From the NCBI GenBank assembly GCA_963971425.1, contig OZ020514.1, positions 28,632,602-28,696,601 of the forward strand: a DNA stretch of 64,000 nucleotides, written 5' to 3'. Origin of the DNA: Bryoerythrophyllum caledonicum (lineage: Eukaryota > Streptophyta > Bryopsida > Pottiales > Pottiaceae). The notes under the pieces were generated by a model. The model made no database searches. It was given only the letters and a program-made list of their open reading frames with translations, and had not been told where the DNA came from. Below are positions 22,440 to 35,329 of the stretch, piece after piece. Both the position numbers and the translations under genes were made by a program. The stretch's first letter is position 1, and the number at the start of each line of letters is the position of its first letter.

Positions 22440-23515
22440 AGGACACGGTTGTTCTCTAGGAGAAAATTATGGAGGGCGGTACTTACGGCGGTACAAGGAG
22501 TTTCATTCACGTTACGGAGAAGTAGGCATCCTCCTCTAACGATCAACCGTCCTTGCATGGTTGCGGTCTCTATTTGCAACCCCTCTTACAACGATCACTA
22601 CAACCAATTTGAAATCCTCCCACAGTTTGGTGTCCCTTTCAAAACATGTGCGACCCCGAATGGTGCAACGCCAATCCGATGGCATACCTAGTGATGGCGA
22701 TGTACCTCTGTCTAAGCTCTTCATACATCACCCCGAGGTTCAGGGAGGTTTAGGGTTACAACCAAAGCGGCCTACAAACGACACAAAGAAACGTAAAGCT
22801 CCCATGCATCCATTTCTTCGCACGCGACCTAGTAATCCTGCTAATGTCATTGGAACTTGCAAGAGATTCAAAACCATCAAAACATTATTGATCAAACGGA
22901 GAATCAAATAAGAAGCCGCCACGGATAATGAAGACGGACCTTCGGGATCTGGTGGAGCTAAAATCAAAGGAGACAGCGATTACGAACTTCCTATTGATGT
23001 GAATGAGTAGGAAAATTTGGGCCATTTACGTAGTATGCGTTCACCGCACTTATTTTGTTTGTAAATAGTATAGTTTGAGTTTAGGGTACTTTATAGTCGT
23101 TTTGCGTATGCATTAAAAGCTTCTATTGTCTCAATTGATTCTTGGATTTATTCCGAATATCAATAAAGTTTTTTCATATATGCACAAGATTTATATCCAT
23201 CTCTTTTGCTATTCTATTGCCTTATATTGTGTGTATGGATTTAGTCATCCCATACGAAATGACTTAAACATAACATTCTTGTTGTATGCAGAATGTAATT
23301 TGAGTTTGCAAACTTTTATTCATTTCACTGCTTCGCATCCACCTGATGCACGACAACATTTCTAACACCTACATACAATTAAAGAATTAACAAGTTGACA
23401 AAATATCTTACAAATTGTAAACATTTATTTCAAAAAGTATGCCCCACCACGGCATGCTTCCAACTTCTTGCCACACCATTCCTTAAACAACAACTACGCT
23501 AAGCTTTACATTCAT
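22440..23515. other. 3' region between hAT transposase and ORFB
   Basis: Holds a possible C-terminal extension of the transposase (22561-22990, Lys/Arg-rich then acidic) and an AATAAAG poly(A)-type signal near 23161. AT-rich sequence without genes follows. Confidence 0.4.
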
Positions 23516-25750
23516 CTACCCCATTCTATTGCCTTGAAGAAGAAGGCTCGTGAGTATGATCCAATCGAGTGCTACTACGAGTCCGCGGTCTCTGGCTTGG
23601 CCTAGCAATCCTCCCCCCCTCTTCGTACTCTCGATCCACGGCTGCAATTTCCCTATGCATCTCTGACCACCAACTATCGTCGTTGTCATTGCCATCATCC
23701 TTCTTCCGCTTCTCATTGAATGCTTTCCAATTCAAATGCTTGCACCGCATCCCAATAAGAACAGTCTACGTCTTTAAAAGAATCCTCTTCCATTGAACTC
23801 CTTAGTTTTGCGGCCTCTTCCAACTTTACAAGGAATAGGGCTCTTCCCACCAAAGTACGATTGTACTTTTTGTACTCATATCTCAAGTCAATGCCATCGT
23901 TTACCTCATGCCATAGACCATCTTCTCCCTTCTCAGCTCTCCTTGGAGGAAATCGGAAGAAACGCTTGTGCTCAGTGCTCGAATGCCCCCCAAAGTTGCT
24001 ACAAAACAACTCTTGTTACTCGCCATCTTCAATCTCTCGCGCGCGTATCTCCACATCATAGTCTTGTGTCATCCAAAATAATGGATCGATTTCCATCGCA
24101 TACTCCTTGTATAGTTGGTGATAAGAAAACTCACTATTCTACATAAGTGGTTTTCCCCACTCACGATAGTTAAGGGATTTCTTCGGAAGTTGATCCAAGG
24201 GGAGATTCCATCGGTTGAACTCGTGTCCCAGTGGCATAACATCTCTTATCCCCATCACTTCCTAGAATCTTATGCTAATTAGAGAGCGACACATAGGACA
24301 CGCCGATTGTATCATTGAACCTGCGGAAATGCAAGTGTTATGAAAGTTATGGCTACATTGGCCCAACGTATACGCTCCCTCCGGACCAAAATGATCTTGG
24401 AACAAGCTGCATTTATCATTGAAGAATGCCGGGACAGGGTCCCAAGTATGGATTACTCTTCGCTCCGATTCTACAAAATGTGATGTGATGGTGTTGTAGG
24501 GCACACATCCTTCCTCCACTTCTAAAGCCCAGTCAATACCATGGCTCTTTCCCTTCCAATGATAGTTTGTGCGATCCATCATCTCCGGTACATCACCCCA
24601 AATAGTAACCTTTGTAGACTCATGTCCACGTTGTCCAACGAATTTCTTCAATCTCTCCAATGAAGTATCTAGGAGTTCACATGATTCTTGTGATTCGGCG
24701 GCAAATTTCTTGAGATCATGTTGTGCTTTCAAGACCATGGTCTCCTTGTCGTGAAGGCGATGAATCCAACCCAACCAAGGCATTGTGTTCTCGTTCCATG
24801 TGGTGTGGTCCACCTATCTCAATGTCCTCTGTAGTATCTCTAGTTCCGCTCGTGCCTCGTCCCTCTTTTTATTTGTCACCTCCAACTTCTGTGACATCGA
24901 TTCCATCTCCCCCTCACATTCCATTATTGCCTTCCCTTTTCCAGGCGCTTCTGGCCGTACTTGGCTACTCCCAGGTGGTACTGCCAATTGAACAGATGAA
25001 GGCCCCACGGTTTTACTAGATTTGATCGGTGTGGCATCCTTTGCATCATTCCCTACAAACTTGGAAAGAGCGAGGTCGTCCGAAATTTCGTCGTTGTCCT
25101 CAATGACCACCACATCCACCTCACCCACCTGTGCATTCATCTTCTCCGACATCTTCTTAAGGACTCTCTCATTGGCCACCAGCTCCCGCTTGTTCCCTTC
25201 CAATTCCCATTTAAGGTGTCTAGTGAGGCTTTCATTTTTATGGGCCTCCTCCTCCATATCCATCACTTTCTGAGTTAGCACGATCCTTTCTCGTAACATT
25301 GGCAGTAGAAAGGAAGCCAATTTGTCAAAGCCATTAGCGCCTCGTAGCACATACGGAGTGATACTTGAAAACGCATGATCTAGTTTTAGGAGGAAAAGGA
25401 GCCATTGCTGCAAGAGTTTCGGCCCCGTTCTTTAAATCATAAGCCACTCCCACTACTTCATGTATTTCGGCCCATTCCCTCGAATCACTTCGCAGATCGA
25501 CTAGATTACACAATTCCTTTGCTTCAACGCACGCTTCAGTCCACTTAACACTCAAGTCGAGCAAGTCTTTGAACTTATCCTTGTTTGGCATGGTTCGAAG
25601 CATTTCTTCAATATCGGAAATCAAAGTATCCTTGTCAATCATCGGGTCTGAATTGGAAATTGGTTCCAATATTTCCCGCGTTGAAGTGTTTGGTCCGGCA
25701 TCCATTGTCTCTGGTGCCATGTCTTCCAAAGTTTGAACGTTTGGAACAAC

Positions 25751-26508
25751 TGTAGAATGTGTATTTAGTTTTTGTGTTCACATGCCGATTAGAATTGGTA
25801 AGTTTTGGAAGTTAGCCAGTTAGTTTTGTAGTTCAGTAGTAAGATTGGGAAGTTACGTGAAAAGTTGGTGAAGAAGCAAATGTGACGTTTGGAATCTGGA
25901 AGTTAGGTTCAGTTTTTGGATAAAGACTTTGTGGAAGATGGATTCAAGGCCAGACTGTGATAGTCGTAAGCCGAGGCAAGCTTGGTGCTACCTCTTTGTT
26001 TTCTTTGAATTTTCTATTTTCTTTTGTAGGATTGTGATTAAGATGAAGTATGAATGGAATTGGAGTTAAGAAAGTGTGATTGCGTGATTGGAGTTGAAGT
26101 TTATGAGCATTGTATGAGAATTGTGAAAATAGAAAAGTTAGAGAATGGAATTGTGAAAGTGAAGAGATTGTAATCTCTGTGAATGAATTGGTTATTGAAA
26201 GTGATTACGGTAAGATAATCACGTATTATTGATTTCACTGTATTGTGATTACAGTGAAGAAAAGAGAAATTGACATGATTATGAGATCATGAAGGAAAGA
26301 GGATTGGAGAATATTTAGGTTTAGAATGATGCAAGAAAGAGTGATTGAGTGTTGATAACTCTTAAGAGAAGTTAGCAAGCAAGTGTGTAATCAATCGTGA
26401 CAATAACATAGTGGCATTCATAGAAACAGTCTTTCCCCGCGAACAAATCCACCTATACTGATTTGGTGCTTTGGGTTTATTTCCAATCCAACCAAAACGA
26501 TAATTACA
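25751..26508 (+). repeat. 5' LTR of the 25.7-35.3 kb element
   Basis: Starts TG, ends CA; 758 bp. It is nearly identical to 34572-35329, with differences near positions 13, 50 and 56 of the LTR and in the last eight bases. Confidence 0.95.
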
Positions 26509-26511
26509 TTT

Positions 26512-26529
26512 TGGCGCCGCTGCCGGGGA
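26512..26529 (+). other. tRNA primer-binding site
   Basis: TGGCGCCGCTGCCGGGGA begins three bases after the 5' LTR. It is close to the PBS typical of Athila/Tat elements, complementary to a tRNA 3' end. Confidence 0.8.
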
Positions 26530-26660
26530 TGGATATTATTATGAAATGTTAAGAATTGTTTAAAAGAAAAAAAATATATATGAAGAACCGGTCTTCGGTT
26601 ATAATTTTATGGAGTATAAATTGGTGTATTATAAATTATGTATGGAAGAAATGAAGGATT

Positions 26661-29246
26661 ATGAGCAGTGACAATGAAGACAATTTACAAAGAAGGAATC
26701 GTCAGATTAAAGAAAGATACGATAGGTTGTGTTCAAGAGAGTCGTTACAAAAATTAAGGGAAAGAACTCAACGAGAAAAACTTAGGAGAGTGACATCATT
26801 TTCGTGTTCGAGAAGTGGACGTAGTAAGAGTCCAGAAGGATTGGAAACAAGTGATAGTTCTTCAAACGAACGTTCAAATAAAACCGGAAGTAAAGGAAGA
26901 GGAAGTATTCGAATAGAAATTGGAAGAAAACCAATAATACAACCAATGGCTGAGGCGGCACCTGAAGTTCCGATTGCGGTAGCTATGGGAGCAGTAGGAG
27001 ATCGCACCACAAGTGTTGCACCATTGCCAACATTTAGTGGTTGGCCAGGTTCAGATCCAGATCATCATTTGTCTCAATTTTTGACAGCGTGTGTAGCCAA
27101 TAATGGAAGAACTTAAGATATATGGCTGAGATGGTTTCCTGCCACGTTAAAAGATACGGCATTTGAATGGTATAATCGTCAAACAGTTGGTCAATTTCCA
27201 AATTGGGAAGCTTTAAAAAATGCTTTTCTAACGCATTTTAGGCCAATTGGTTTTGAAAATCGTCTTCGAGAAAGTTTAATGACAAGCAGAATGTTTTTAG
27301 GCGAACCAGTTCAGTCTCATTATGGGAGAGTTGCAGATATACTTCGCAAATGGCCGAATAATCAAATGCCTGAGTCAATTATATTGTGAATAATAACAAA
27401 TGGTTTGAATCCACAGGAATTGAAAATGTTTGTAAAGGAGGCTCAACCAGCCACCGTAGGAGCATCTTTAGAACGTGCAAAGATATGGGAAGAATGTCAT
27501 TATGATCAATTGTTACCTGTAGGCCCTACGTTGATTCCCAATTCGGTGAATCCATAGGTACAAAAAGGAAATACGTTAATAGGAAGTTATCCATGGGTTG
27601 TGAATGCGGCACAAGGGGCTACAAATTTGCAAGGAGTGATCAATGCGACACCGTTGCAATCAGTACCGCCCACAGCAGTAGTACCGTATGCTGCGGCATT
27701 GACTTATCTCCCACATGAATTACCAATTTCAAATGCTATACCAAATTCGAATGAGACGTTATTATTAAATCTTACAAAGAAAATGGAAGAATTGGCGGTT
27801 AATATGGCCAAAGAGAAAGAAAAACGGCAAAAGCCTACCAATACAAGACCCAATGTATGGTGTAATAATTGTAAGGGGCAGGGTCACTTTGATACGGAAT
27901 GTCCATCACCACGACAAACGGGATTACAATGCAAGTGTTGCAGTGGAAAACATCCTACCGCTAAATGTTGGTATTTAAATGATCAACCGCAATTTGGCGC
28001 TCAGACAATGATTCAACCGACTCAATGGGATGTTAATCAAGTGCAAACTAAAAATATGGGAAATTGGGACGGTAATCGTTCCAATGGACAAAATAGAGGT
28101 GGTGGAAATTTTCAAAATCCAAATTTTAACCCAAATTATGGACCCAATATGCAAAATTGTAGCAACAACCAACAAGGCAATTTCCAAGCTATACCAAATC
28201 AACAGCCCAATACAACATTTGTTGCGACTAGACAACCAGGATCTTTTACTGAAGCTACACGGAATCAGCCTAGTCGATATATATCCGTTGAGACACCCAA
28301 TATGCCAGGTGGTTCACGAAGAAAGGTAGTGCGTTGTATTCGATGTCGGCAATTAGGACATTATGCCAGTGACTGCCCAAATCCAAAATTTGTAGAAGAT
28401 TATGCCCCAGTTTGCGGAAATTGTAAGCAATCTGGTTACCAATATTTTCAATGTAATGCTCCATTCAATCCCAATAACATGGATCAACAGGTACCAACTA
28501 CAGTACAAATTGTGGAAGAGAACCCTAAAACTAATCAGGAATCACCAGTGCATAGAGTAGAAGTGGTCCAAGCTGTACTTACAAGGAATGAGCAGAAAAA
28601 TCTCGAACCAAGTCCAATATTGGAAATACCGATAGAGGAAGATCAACCAATTCCAATTCAGGATGACAAACCAATCCCAGTAACAGGAGTGAATATTCAT
28701 CCCAAACCAACCACTATATTGGGACGAACACCAATTCTCGAAAAACCAATATTGTCCCAGTTGACAAATCAATCTTATGTATTGGAAGAACCAATGGTAC
28801 GGGTTTTGCCGAAACCAGTTAAGGAACTAGTTCCAAAAATTGGAAAGACCAATTTACCAGTCATGGAAACCAAAATTGCAAAGAAGAAACGGGCATTGGG
28901 TATTACAACCAATCTAGAACTGTATGATATTTTAAAAGATTTAAGTACAATTCAACCTACAATTTCCATGAAACAATTGTTGGCGATTGCACCGGATTGT
29001 CGTACTACATTAAACTCGTCGTTAATTCGACGCAGATCTCGTAATAAGGAAATTAGAGAAGTCAGTTTGAATCCCGATCCAGGAGCTCCAACCATTGATG
29101 TTTCTATTGACGGTGTGCTAGTTCCAGGTGTACAAGTTGATGGTGGTTCTAGTGTAAATTTGATGAACGCTGATACCATGGATGAATTGGGATTGGACCA
29201 ATTGTTACCTACAACAGTAGTATTGCGAATGGCAGATTCCAGTTGA
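26661..29246 (+). pseudogene. gag and protease of the young gypsy element
   Basis: One frame throughout, broken by TAA 27114, TGA 27387, TAG 27555 and TGA 29244. The retrotrans_gag region is around 27050-27550. Two CCHC zinc knuckles follow (CNNCKGQGHFDTEC, CIRCRQLGHYASDC) and a third that has Tyr for His (CGNCKQSGYQYFQC). A repetitive Pro/Ile-rich linker comes next, then a protease segment VDGGSSVNLMN. The stops are all single changes from CAA, CAG or CGA, judged from the residues expected. gag would package RNA; this copy cannot make full-length protein. Confidence 0.9.
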
Positions 29247-31250
29247 GTTAAACCTATGGGTACACTAAGGGGAATTGATACAGTTATTGCAGGCATTACT
29301 TACAAAATTGATTACATTGTATTCAAAGTGCAAAGTTCAATATTGTCTTATCCAATTCTGTTGGGAAGGCCATGGTAATATCAAGCAAAAGCTCGTAATG
29401 ATTGGGGTAGAGGCACATTGACAATTGGGGCCGGAAAAGATAAAATTGTGATTCAGATGTATCCAGTTCAATATCATGGGGAAACACAGGTTGCTAATTT
29501 TGAATTCACGACTGACTGTGAAGATGAATCTATAGAAGATGAATTGGAAGATTTCAATTGCATCCATATTGATAAACCGGTAACCGTCGAATGTAATCCC
29601 GTTAAATATCAATGCGCAGGATTGGGTGAATATTTAGTTGATCCAACTATTAACGATGATTCTGATCATATGATTGTACATTGGATGAATCCGCATGAAG
29701 TTCATCAAGTAAAGGCTATGGAACCTGAATTGGAAAGTTCTAATTTGTGTGATTTTATGAAAGAATCTGATACCGAGCATAAGGTTATTCAAGAAGTTTT
29801 TAAAACTCCAAAGTGTCAATCCATGAATTTGGGTAATGAGACTGATCCCAAAAATATTCAAATTTATGATGGTATAACGGGTGAAGAGAAAGCTATTTGG
29901 CATTCCTATTTTATGAGGCATAAATCAGCTTTTGCCAGGTCATATGCAGATTTAAAGGGTATTCGAGCTGAAGTCTGTGAACATCGAATTATATTAGAAG
30001 ATAATGCTGTACCAGTTCGTCAAAGGCAACATCGACTTAATCCAAAATATTCGTTATTGGTTAAAGAAGAATTGGATAAGTTATTGAATGTGGGATTTAT
30101 ATACCTAGTACCCTATAGCGAATGGGTTTCACCAATTGTTATGGTTCCAAAGAAGAACGGGAAAATTCGTACTTGTCAAGACTTTCGGAAATTGAATGCG
30201 GCAACTAAGAAGGATTATTTTCCGTTACCGTTTACAGATAGTATATTAGATGCTGTAGCTGGACATGAATGTTACTCGTTTTTAGATGGATTTTCCGGTT
30301 ATAATGAGGTGAAAATTGCTAAAGAAGATCAATTGAAGACTACTTTTACAACGGATTGGGGAACATTTGCGTACAAAGTAATGCCATTTGGACTTTGTAA
30401 TGCATCTGCCACATTTCAACGGGTGATGACACAAGCATTTCAAGAGTATTTGAGAATTTCTATGGAGATATTTTTAGATGATTTTTGTACGTTTAGTTCA
30501 AGAGCGAGACATTTGGAATGTTTGGGAAAGTGTCTAGAACAATGTGCAAAATATGGAATCTCTCTAAATACGGACAAATGTCACTTCAGGGTACCCTCTG
30601 GTAAATTATTGGGTCACATAGTTTCAACTGCTAGTATTGCTACGGACCCTGTTAAGTTAAGCTTATATTAAAATTACCGCAACCGGATACAGTAACGGGA
30701 GTCCGTGGTTTTGTTGGCCATGTTAGTTATTATCGAAGATTTATCCATTCATTTGCAGTTATGTGCCAGCCACTAACCAATCTTTTAAAGAAACCTCCAA
30801 ACGATGGTACCAGTCCAATTTGGACTAAAGAATGTACAGTGGCTTTCGAAACGTTAAAACAAAAATTGGCAAGTGCACCAATTCTGGTGGCACCGTGCTA
30901 GAAAACCCCATTTCATGTTTATGTGGATGCGTCCAATGTAGCTATTGGTTCTATTTTAAGCCAAAAAGATGTTAAGGGATTTGATCATCCAATTTACTAT
31001 GCCAGTCGTCAATTGGTTGCCGCAGAACGCAATTACACTACGACTGAACGGGAAGCATTGGGAATGATTTATTCTGTACAAAAGTTTTGACATTATTTGC
31101 TTGGATATAAATTTGTATTTCATGTGGACCATGATGCTCTCAAGTATATGATTAATAAACCTCAGTTGAGTGGTCGTATAGCAAGATGGGTGCTGTTATT
31201 ACAAGAATTTGATTTCACTATCAATGTACGCCCTGGGAAGGTCTCATGCC
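29247..31250 (+). pseudogene. Reverse transcriptase and RNase H of the young gypsy element
   Basis: RT lies within 29418-30660 and shows MVPKKNGKIRTCQDFRKLNA, then FSGYNEV and IFLDDFCTF (catalytic DD). RNase H follows at about 30900-31250 (HVYVDASNVAIGSIL; HVDHDALKYM). Defects are TAA 29376, a frameshift near 30665, TAG 30899, TGA 31088 and a frameshift near 31250. Domain order and spacing are normal for Ty3/gypsy. Confidence 0.9.
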
Positions 31251-32603
31251 AATGCTGATCATTTATCTCGTTTAACCAATGTATTGGGAAATGAACCAAT
31301 TGATGATGCATTACCTGATGCACAATTATTTGCAGTGGATGTAATCTTTGAGGAATATAGTGAGTTGATCCAGTATTTAACATTTCAAACGTTTCCTTCA
31401 CATTTTACGGAGAAACTTAAACGCCGTCTTATTTTAAAAAGTGCACCTTACACTATGATTGGAGAAGCTTTATATAAGCAAGGTAAAGATGGAATTTTAC
31501 GCCGTTGTATTTCTCAACATGAAGTTTGTTCTATATTGGAAGGCTGTCATTTGGATAGTTGTGGTGGACATTTTGCTGGAGACAATACGGCACGCAAGGC
31601 TTTACAGGTTGGATATTGGTGGCCAACATTATTCGCGGATGCGCACCAATTTGTAAGACGCTGTGATCCATGTCAGAGAATTGGACGGCCAACCGGTACT
31701 TCAGCCATGCCATTAGTACCAATTCTTGCCCAAGCACCGTTTGAAAAATGGGGTATTGATTTTGTGGGCCCAATTGCACCTGCTTCTTGGATTGGACAAA
31801 AACGTTATATATTGGTAGCCACTGATTATGTTACAAAATGGGCTGAAGCTTCTGCCACAAAGATTGATAATGCAAGTACGGTTGCCACATTTTTATATGA
31901 AAATATTATTACTCGTTTTGGATGTCCAAAGGAATTGGTTAGTGATCGTGGGACTCATTTTTTTAATTGTACAATTGAAGCATTAACAACAAAATATGAG
32001 ATTAAACATCGAAAAACTACTCCGTTTCATCCAAGAGCAAATGGACAAATAGAGAAGACCAATGGTATTTTATGCAAGATTTTAACAAAGACAATTTCAG
32101 CAGCGGGTACAGATTGGGATACCAAATTGTTTGCTGGTCTATGGGTGTACCGTACTGCATATAAAATTACTACCAATGCTATACCTTTTCAATTAGTTTA
32201 TGGATAAGAAGCAATTTTACCAATAGAATTGGAAGTGCCCAGTTTACGAATTGCTATTGATAATCGATTAGAGGATTCCGAATCATTGGAGCACCGATTA
32301 ATAAAATTGGAACAATTGGATGAAATTCGTGCGAATGCTTTATTTATAATGGAAACTACTCAAACGAGGCGAAAGAATTATTATGATAGTAAATTACGGC
32401 CAAAGTCTTTTATGCCCAATGATTTAGTATTACTTTATGATAGTCGTTTTAAAAATTTTCCAGGTAAATTTCAAGTTCGTTGGCATGGCCCATATCGCAT
32501 TATTGAAGGATTTCCCAATGGTTCAGTGCAATTGGAAGATTTTATGGGAACCAAATTTATTACTCGTATTAATGGCAATCGGTTACGGCTTTATAATACG
32601 TAG
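31250..32603 (+). pseudogene. Integrase of the young gypsy element
   Basis: HHCC zinc-binding region at about 31520-31690 (ends CDPCQRIG). The catalytic core has DFVGPI, LVSDRGTHFF and HPRANGQIEKTNG, giving the D, D and E positions. The C-terminal part runs to 32603 and has no chromodomain that I recognise. TAA at 32205 interrupts VYGxEAILP, where the family normally has Gln. An AAAAAGGGAGG polypurine tract follows at about 32659. Confidence 0.9.
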
Positions 32604-32658
32604 TCAGAATTGGACTTCAAGTAATAATAGAACTTTAAAAACCCGAGACGGGTTTTGT

Positions 32659-32670
32659 TTAAAAAGGGAG
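32659..32670 (+). other. Internal polypurine tract-like site after pol
   Basis: TTTAAAAAGGGAGGTAGGC just downstream of the integrase looks like a plus-strand primer, but the 3' LTR starts 1.9 kb further on. The extra ORF lies between. Confidence 0.45.
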
Positions 32671-32938
32671 GTAGGCAGTTTAGTTGTGATGATGGGTTAG
32701 TACGTGTGAGGTGAGTGAAAGAAGTGGTAATAATGAGAATTGAGACAGTTAGGGTAATGCAAGCTGTCACAGTTAATGGAGTAGGTCAGTTCATTATGAG
32801 GTATTGTGAGAGGGAAGAAGAAAGACCATAGTAGAAGCCAAAAGTGGGACTCTTGTGAACATTGTGTGTCTGCGTGAATTGTAGCGAGTTTGAGTGTTTG
32901 AGAGAATAGCTGAGTGCGTAAGCTTGTTTTTGTGAGTA

Positions 32939-34522
32939 ATGGGGATGGAGCGTAGCAAGAGACAGTCCAATAGGGAGGAGAGACAGCGCAATGTGAGGCG
33001 CAAGGAAGACTTGCCACCGTTAGAGTGTATTATCGTAACAAACATGGAGCCTATTCGATTAGATGTGTGTTGGTCGAAGGAGAAGCAACAGTGTTTTCGT
33101 GAGGCACACATGCACGGTTTCATTCGGTTGTCGCAGAACTTGCCACCGATTGACGTAGACTTGTTAGCGGAGTATTTGAAGAATTACGATCTTGCAGATG
33201 GGTTGAGTGTAGTGAAGGGGAAGATAGTCGGTATAGACGAGACGGTGCTGAACAAGGTGCTATATCTTCCGATAGGGGAGCTGCCGGTGTCTGGTGATTT
33301 GGAGTCGGATTTCGTGCCTGGCAGTTACTTCAAGTCAGGAGAAAAAACATTCAAGAAGGGCCAAGGATGGAAGACTGGGGAAGCTCTTACGCCGGAGTTG
33401 GGAGAGTGGATGCGCTTCGTGCAGAAGAGGCTGGCGCTGAACCGACACACGACGTACATGGCAAAGAAGTTGCTGCTTTCGACGGTGGCGACGTTGGAAG
33501 GTATGGTGTTCAACTGGGCAGTGTATGTGGCGACAAGAATCCACGCGGAGCTGGAAGCCAAGAGGAAGATGGGGAAGGTGACGACGTTCTTGTGTGCCAA
33601 TTACGTGAGCGAAGCGATCAAGTACGGACTGCAGCATGACGGTAAGCAAAGGAGCGTGCAAGTGGTGGAGGTGCCGGAACTGAAACTGGTTGGTCCTCAA
33701 TTGCAAGTATTGGGTCGTCAATTGGGTAGCACGTCTACGGCAACACCAATTTCGGTAGAGCTGTATCAGAGAATTGGTCCATCAGGGAGTGAGCAGCAGA
33801 CGGGAGGGTTGAAGGAAGTAATTTTAGCTCAGCTCACCCAGTTACAAATGACAGTGACCAAACTGGATAGTGAGTCTAGACTAAAGAGAGAGTTGGAGCT
33901 AAGGATGGGAGAGATTGAGGGGTATAAGGTCAGAATTGGTGAATTGGAGAGGACAGTGGCGGAAGATACTCTCAAGGGTGGGAGATTGGAGAGCACTTTG
34001 AAGAAAAAGGAAGCAGAATGGGCTGAAGAGCGCCAGACACTCAAGTCCATGGAATTAATCAACGACCAGAAACGTAAGGCGCTCAAGGAGAAGTGGATGC
34101 AGGAGAAGAAGAAGGTGACCGATTTGGCGGTTGCAAGAGGAAAATCGGAGGCAGATTGGGAGGCATTGCGGGACCAGTTGCAGAAGGAGAACGAAGAATT
34201 GAAGACGAAGGTAAATTCTTTGGAGGGAGCCATGGTTTGTGCGGTTCCTTCGCAGGAATTGGTTCCGGTATCAACCAATTCTGAGCCAGTATCGACACAG
34301 CACGCAGAATTGCAGAAGATATTGGAGGACAGGGAGAAGCAGATCACTCTTCTTGAAGCTCAGGTAAGAGTATTGGGTGAGCTGAATGAAGATCTGACGG
34401 AGCAGTTACAAGGGGACCAGTCGAACACCGATGCGGATGAAGGTGATGAAGAGGAGGAGGTCAGGACGCCTAAGGACAAGTCTGGGACTTCGGACAACGC
34501 CAATAACCTAATTGAGGTTTAG
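32939..34522 (+). CDS. Extra 3' ORF of the gypsy element, intact, coiled coil
   Basis: An uninterrupted 527-codon frame between pol and the 3' LTR, starting ATGGGGATGGAG. Residues 1-45 are basic. About 45-235 form a globular helical domain (ends LCANYVSEAIKYGLQ) resembling the putative plant transposon-protein domains found in Athila/Tat extra ORFs. Residues 280-490 are strongly coiled-coil (Glu/Lys/Leu heptads). The tail is acidic and unstructured. Its plan matches the 662-codon ORF at 52659. It has no stops although gag-pol has eight, so it may have been preserved by selection on the source copy. Function is unknown; it may be env-like or assist in trans. Confidence 0.8.
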   Translation: MGMERSKRQSNREERQRNVRRKEDLPPLECIIVTNMEPIRLDVCWSKEKQQCFREAHMHGFIRLSQNLPPIDVDLLAEYLKNYDLADGLSVVKGKIVGIDETVLNKVLYLPIGELPVSGDLESDFVPGSYFKSGEKTFKKGQGWKTGEALTPELGEWMRFVQKRLALNRHTTYMAKKLLLSTVATLEGMVFNWAVYVATRIHAELEAKRKMGKVTTFLCANYVSEAIKYGLQHDGKQRSVQVVEVPELKLVGPQLQVLGRQLGSTSTATPISVELYQRIGPSGSEQQTGGLKEVILAQLTQLQMTVTKLDSESRLKRELELRMGEIEGYKVRIGELERTVAEDTLKGGRLESTLKKKEAEWAEERQTLKSMELINDQKRKALKEKWMQEKKKVTDLAVARGKSEADWEALRDQLQKENEELKTKVNSLEGAMVCAVPSQELVPVSTNSEPVSTQHAELQKILEDREKQITLLEAQVRVLGELNEDLTEQLQGDQSNTDADEGDEEEEVRTPKDKSGTSDNANNLIEV

Positions 34523-34571
34523 GAATTAGTTTTGTGTTTACGAGGGCGCTGCACAGTTAGAACTGGGACTA

Positions 34572-35329
34572 TGTAGAATGTGTAATTAGTTTTTGTGTTC
34601 ACATGCCGATTAGAATTGGTTAGTTTCGGAAGTTAGCCAGTTAGTTTTGTAGTTCAGTAGTAAGATTGGGAAGTTACGTGAAAAGTTGGTGAAGAAGCAA
34701 ATGTGACGTTTGGAATCTGGAAGTTAGGTTCAGTTTTTGGATAAAGACTTTGTGGAAGATGGATTCAAGGCCAGACTGTGATAGTCGTAAGCCGAGGCAA
34801 GCTTGGTGCTACCTCTTTGTTTTCTTTGAATTTTCTATTTTCTTTTGTAGGATTGTGATTAAGATGAAGTATGAATGGAATTGGAGTTAAGAAAGTGTGA
34901 TTGCGTGATTGGAGTTGAAGTTTATGAGCATTGTATGAGAATTGTGAAAATAGAAAAGTTAGAGAATGGAATTGTGAAAGTGAAGAGATTGTAATCTCTG
35001 TGAATGAATTGGTTATTGAAAGTGATTACGGTAAGATAATCACGTATTATTGATTTCACTGTATTGTGATTACAGTGAAGAAAAGAGAAATTGACATGAT
35101 TATGAGATCATGAAGGAAAGAGGATTGGAGAATATTTAGGTTTAGAATGATGCAAGAAAGAGTGATTGAGTGTTGATAACTCTTAAGAGAAGTTAGCAAG
35201 CAAGTGTGTAATCAATCGTGACAATAACATAGTGGCATTCATAGAAACAGTCTTTCCCCGCGAACAAATCCACCTATACTGATTTGGTGCTTTGGGTTTA
35301 TTTCCAATCCAACCAAAACGATAACTACA
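34572..35329 (+). repeat. 3' LTR of the 25.7-35.3 kb element
   Basis: 758 bp, TG...CA, followed by the second ACAAC at 35330-35334. The ORFB coding sequence resumes directly after it. Confidence 0.95.

Larger units (their letters stand above)
25751..35329 (+). mobile_element. Young Athila/Tat-like Ty3/gypsy retrotransposon, 9.58 kb
   Basis: Direct LTRs of 758 bp at 25751-26508 and 34572-35329 begin TGTAGAATGTG and end TACA. They are flanked by ACAAC (25746-25750 and 35330-35334). I count about four differences between the LTRs. The primer-binding site starts at 26512. The order is gag, protease, RT, RNase H, integrase, then an extra 527-codon ORF before the 3' LTR. The domain order pro-RT-RH-IN makes it Ty3/gypsy; the PBS and extra 3' ORF resemble Athila/Tat relatives. 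gag-pol carries eight stops and two frameshifts although the LTRs are almost identical. It sits inside ORFB. Confidence 0.95.
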
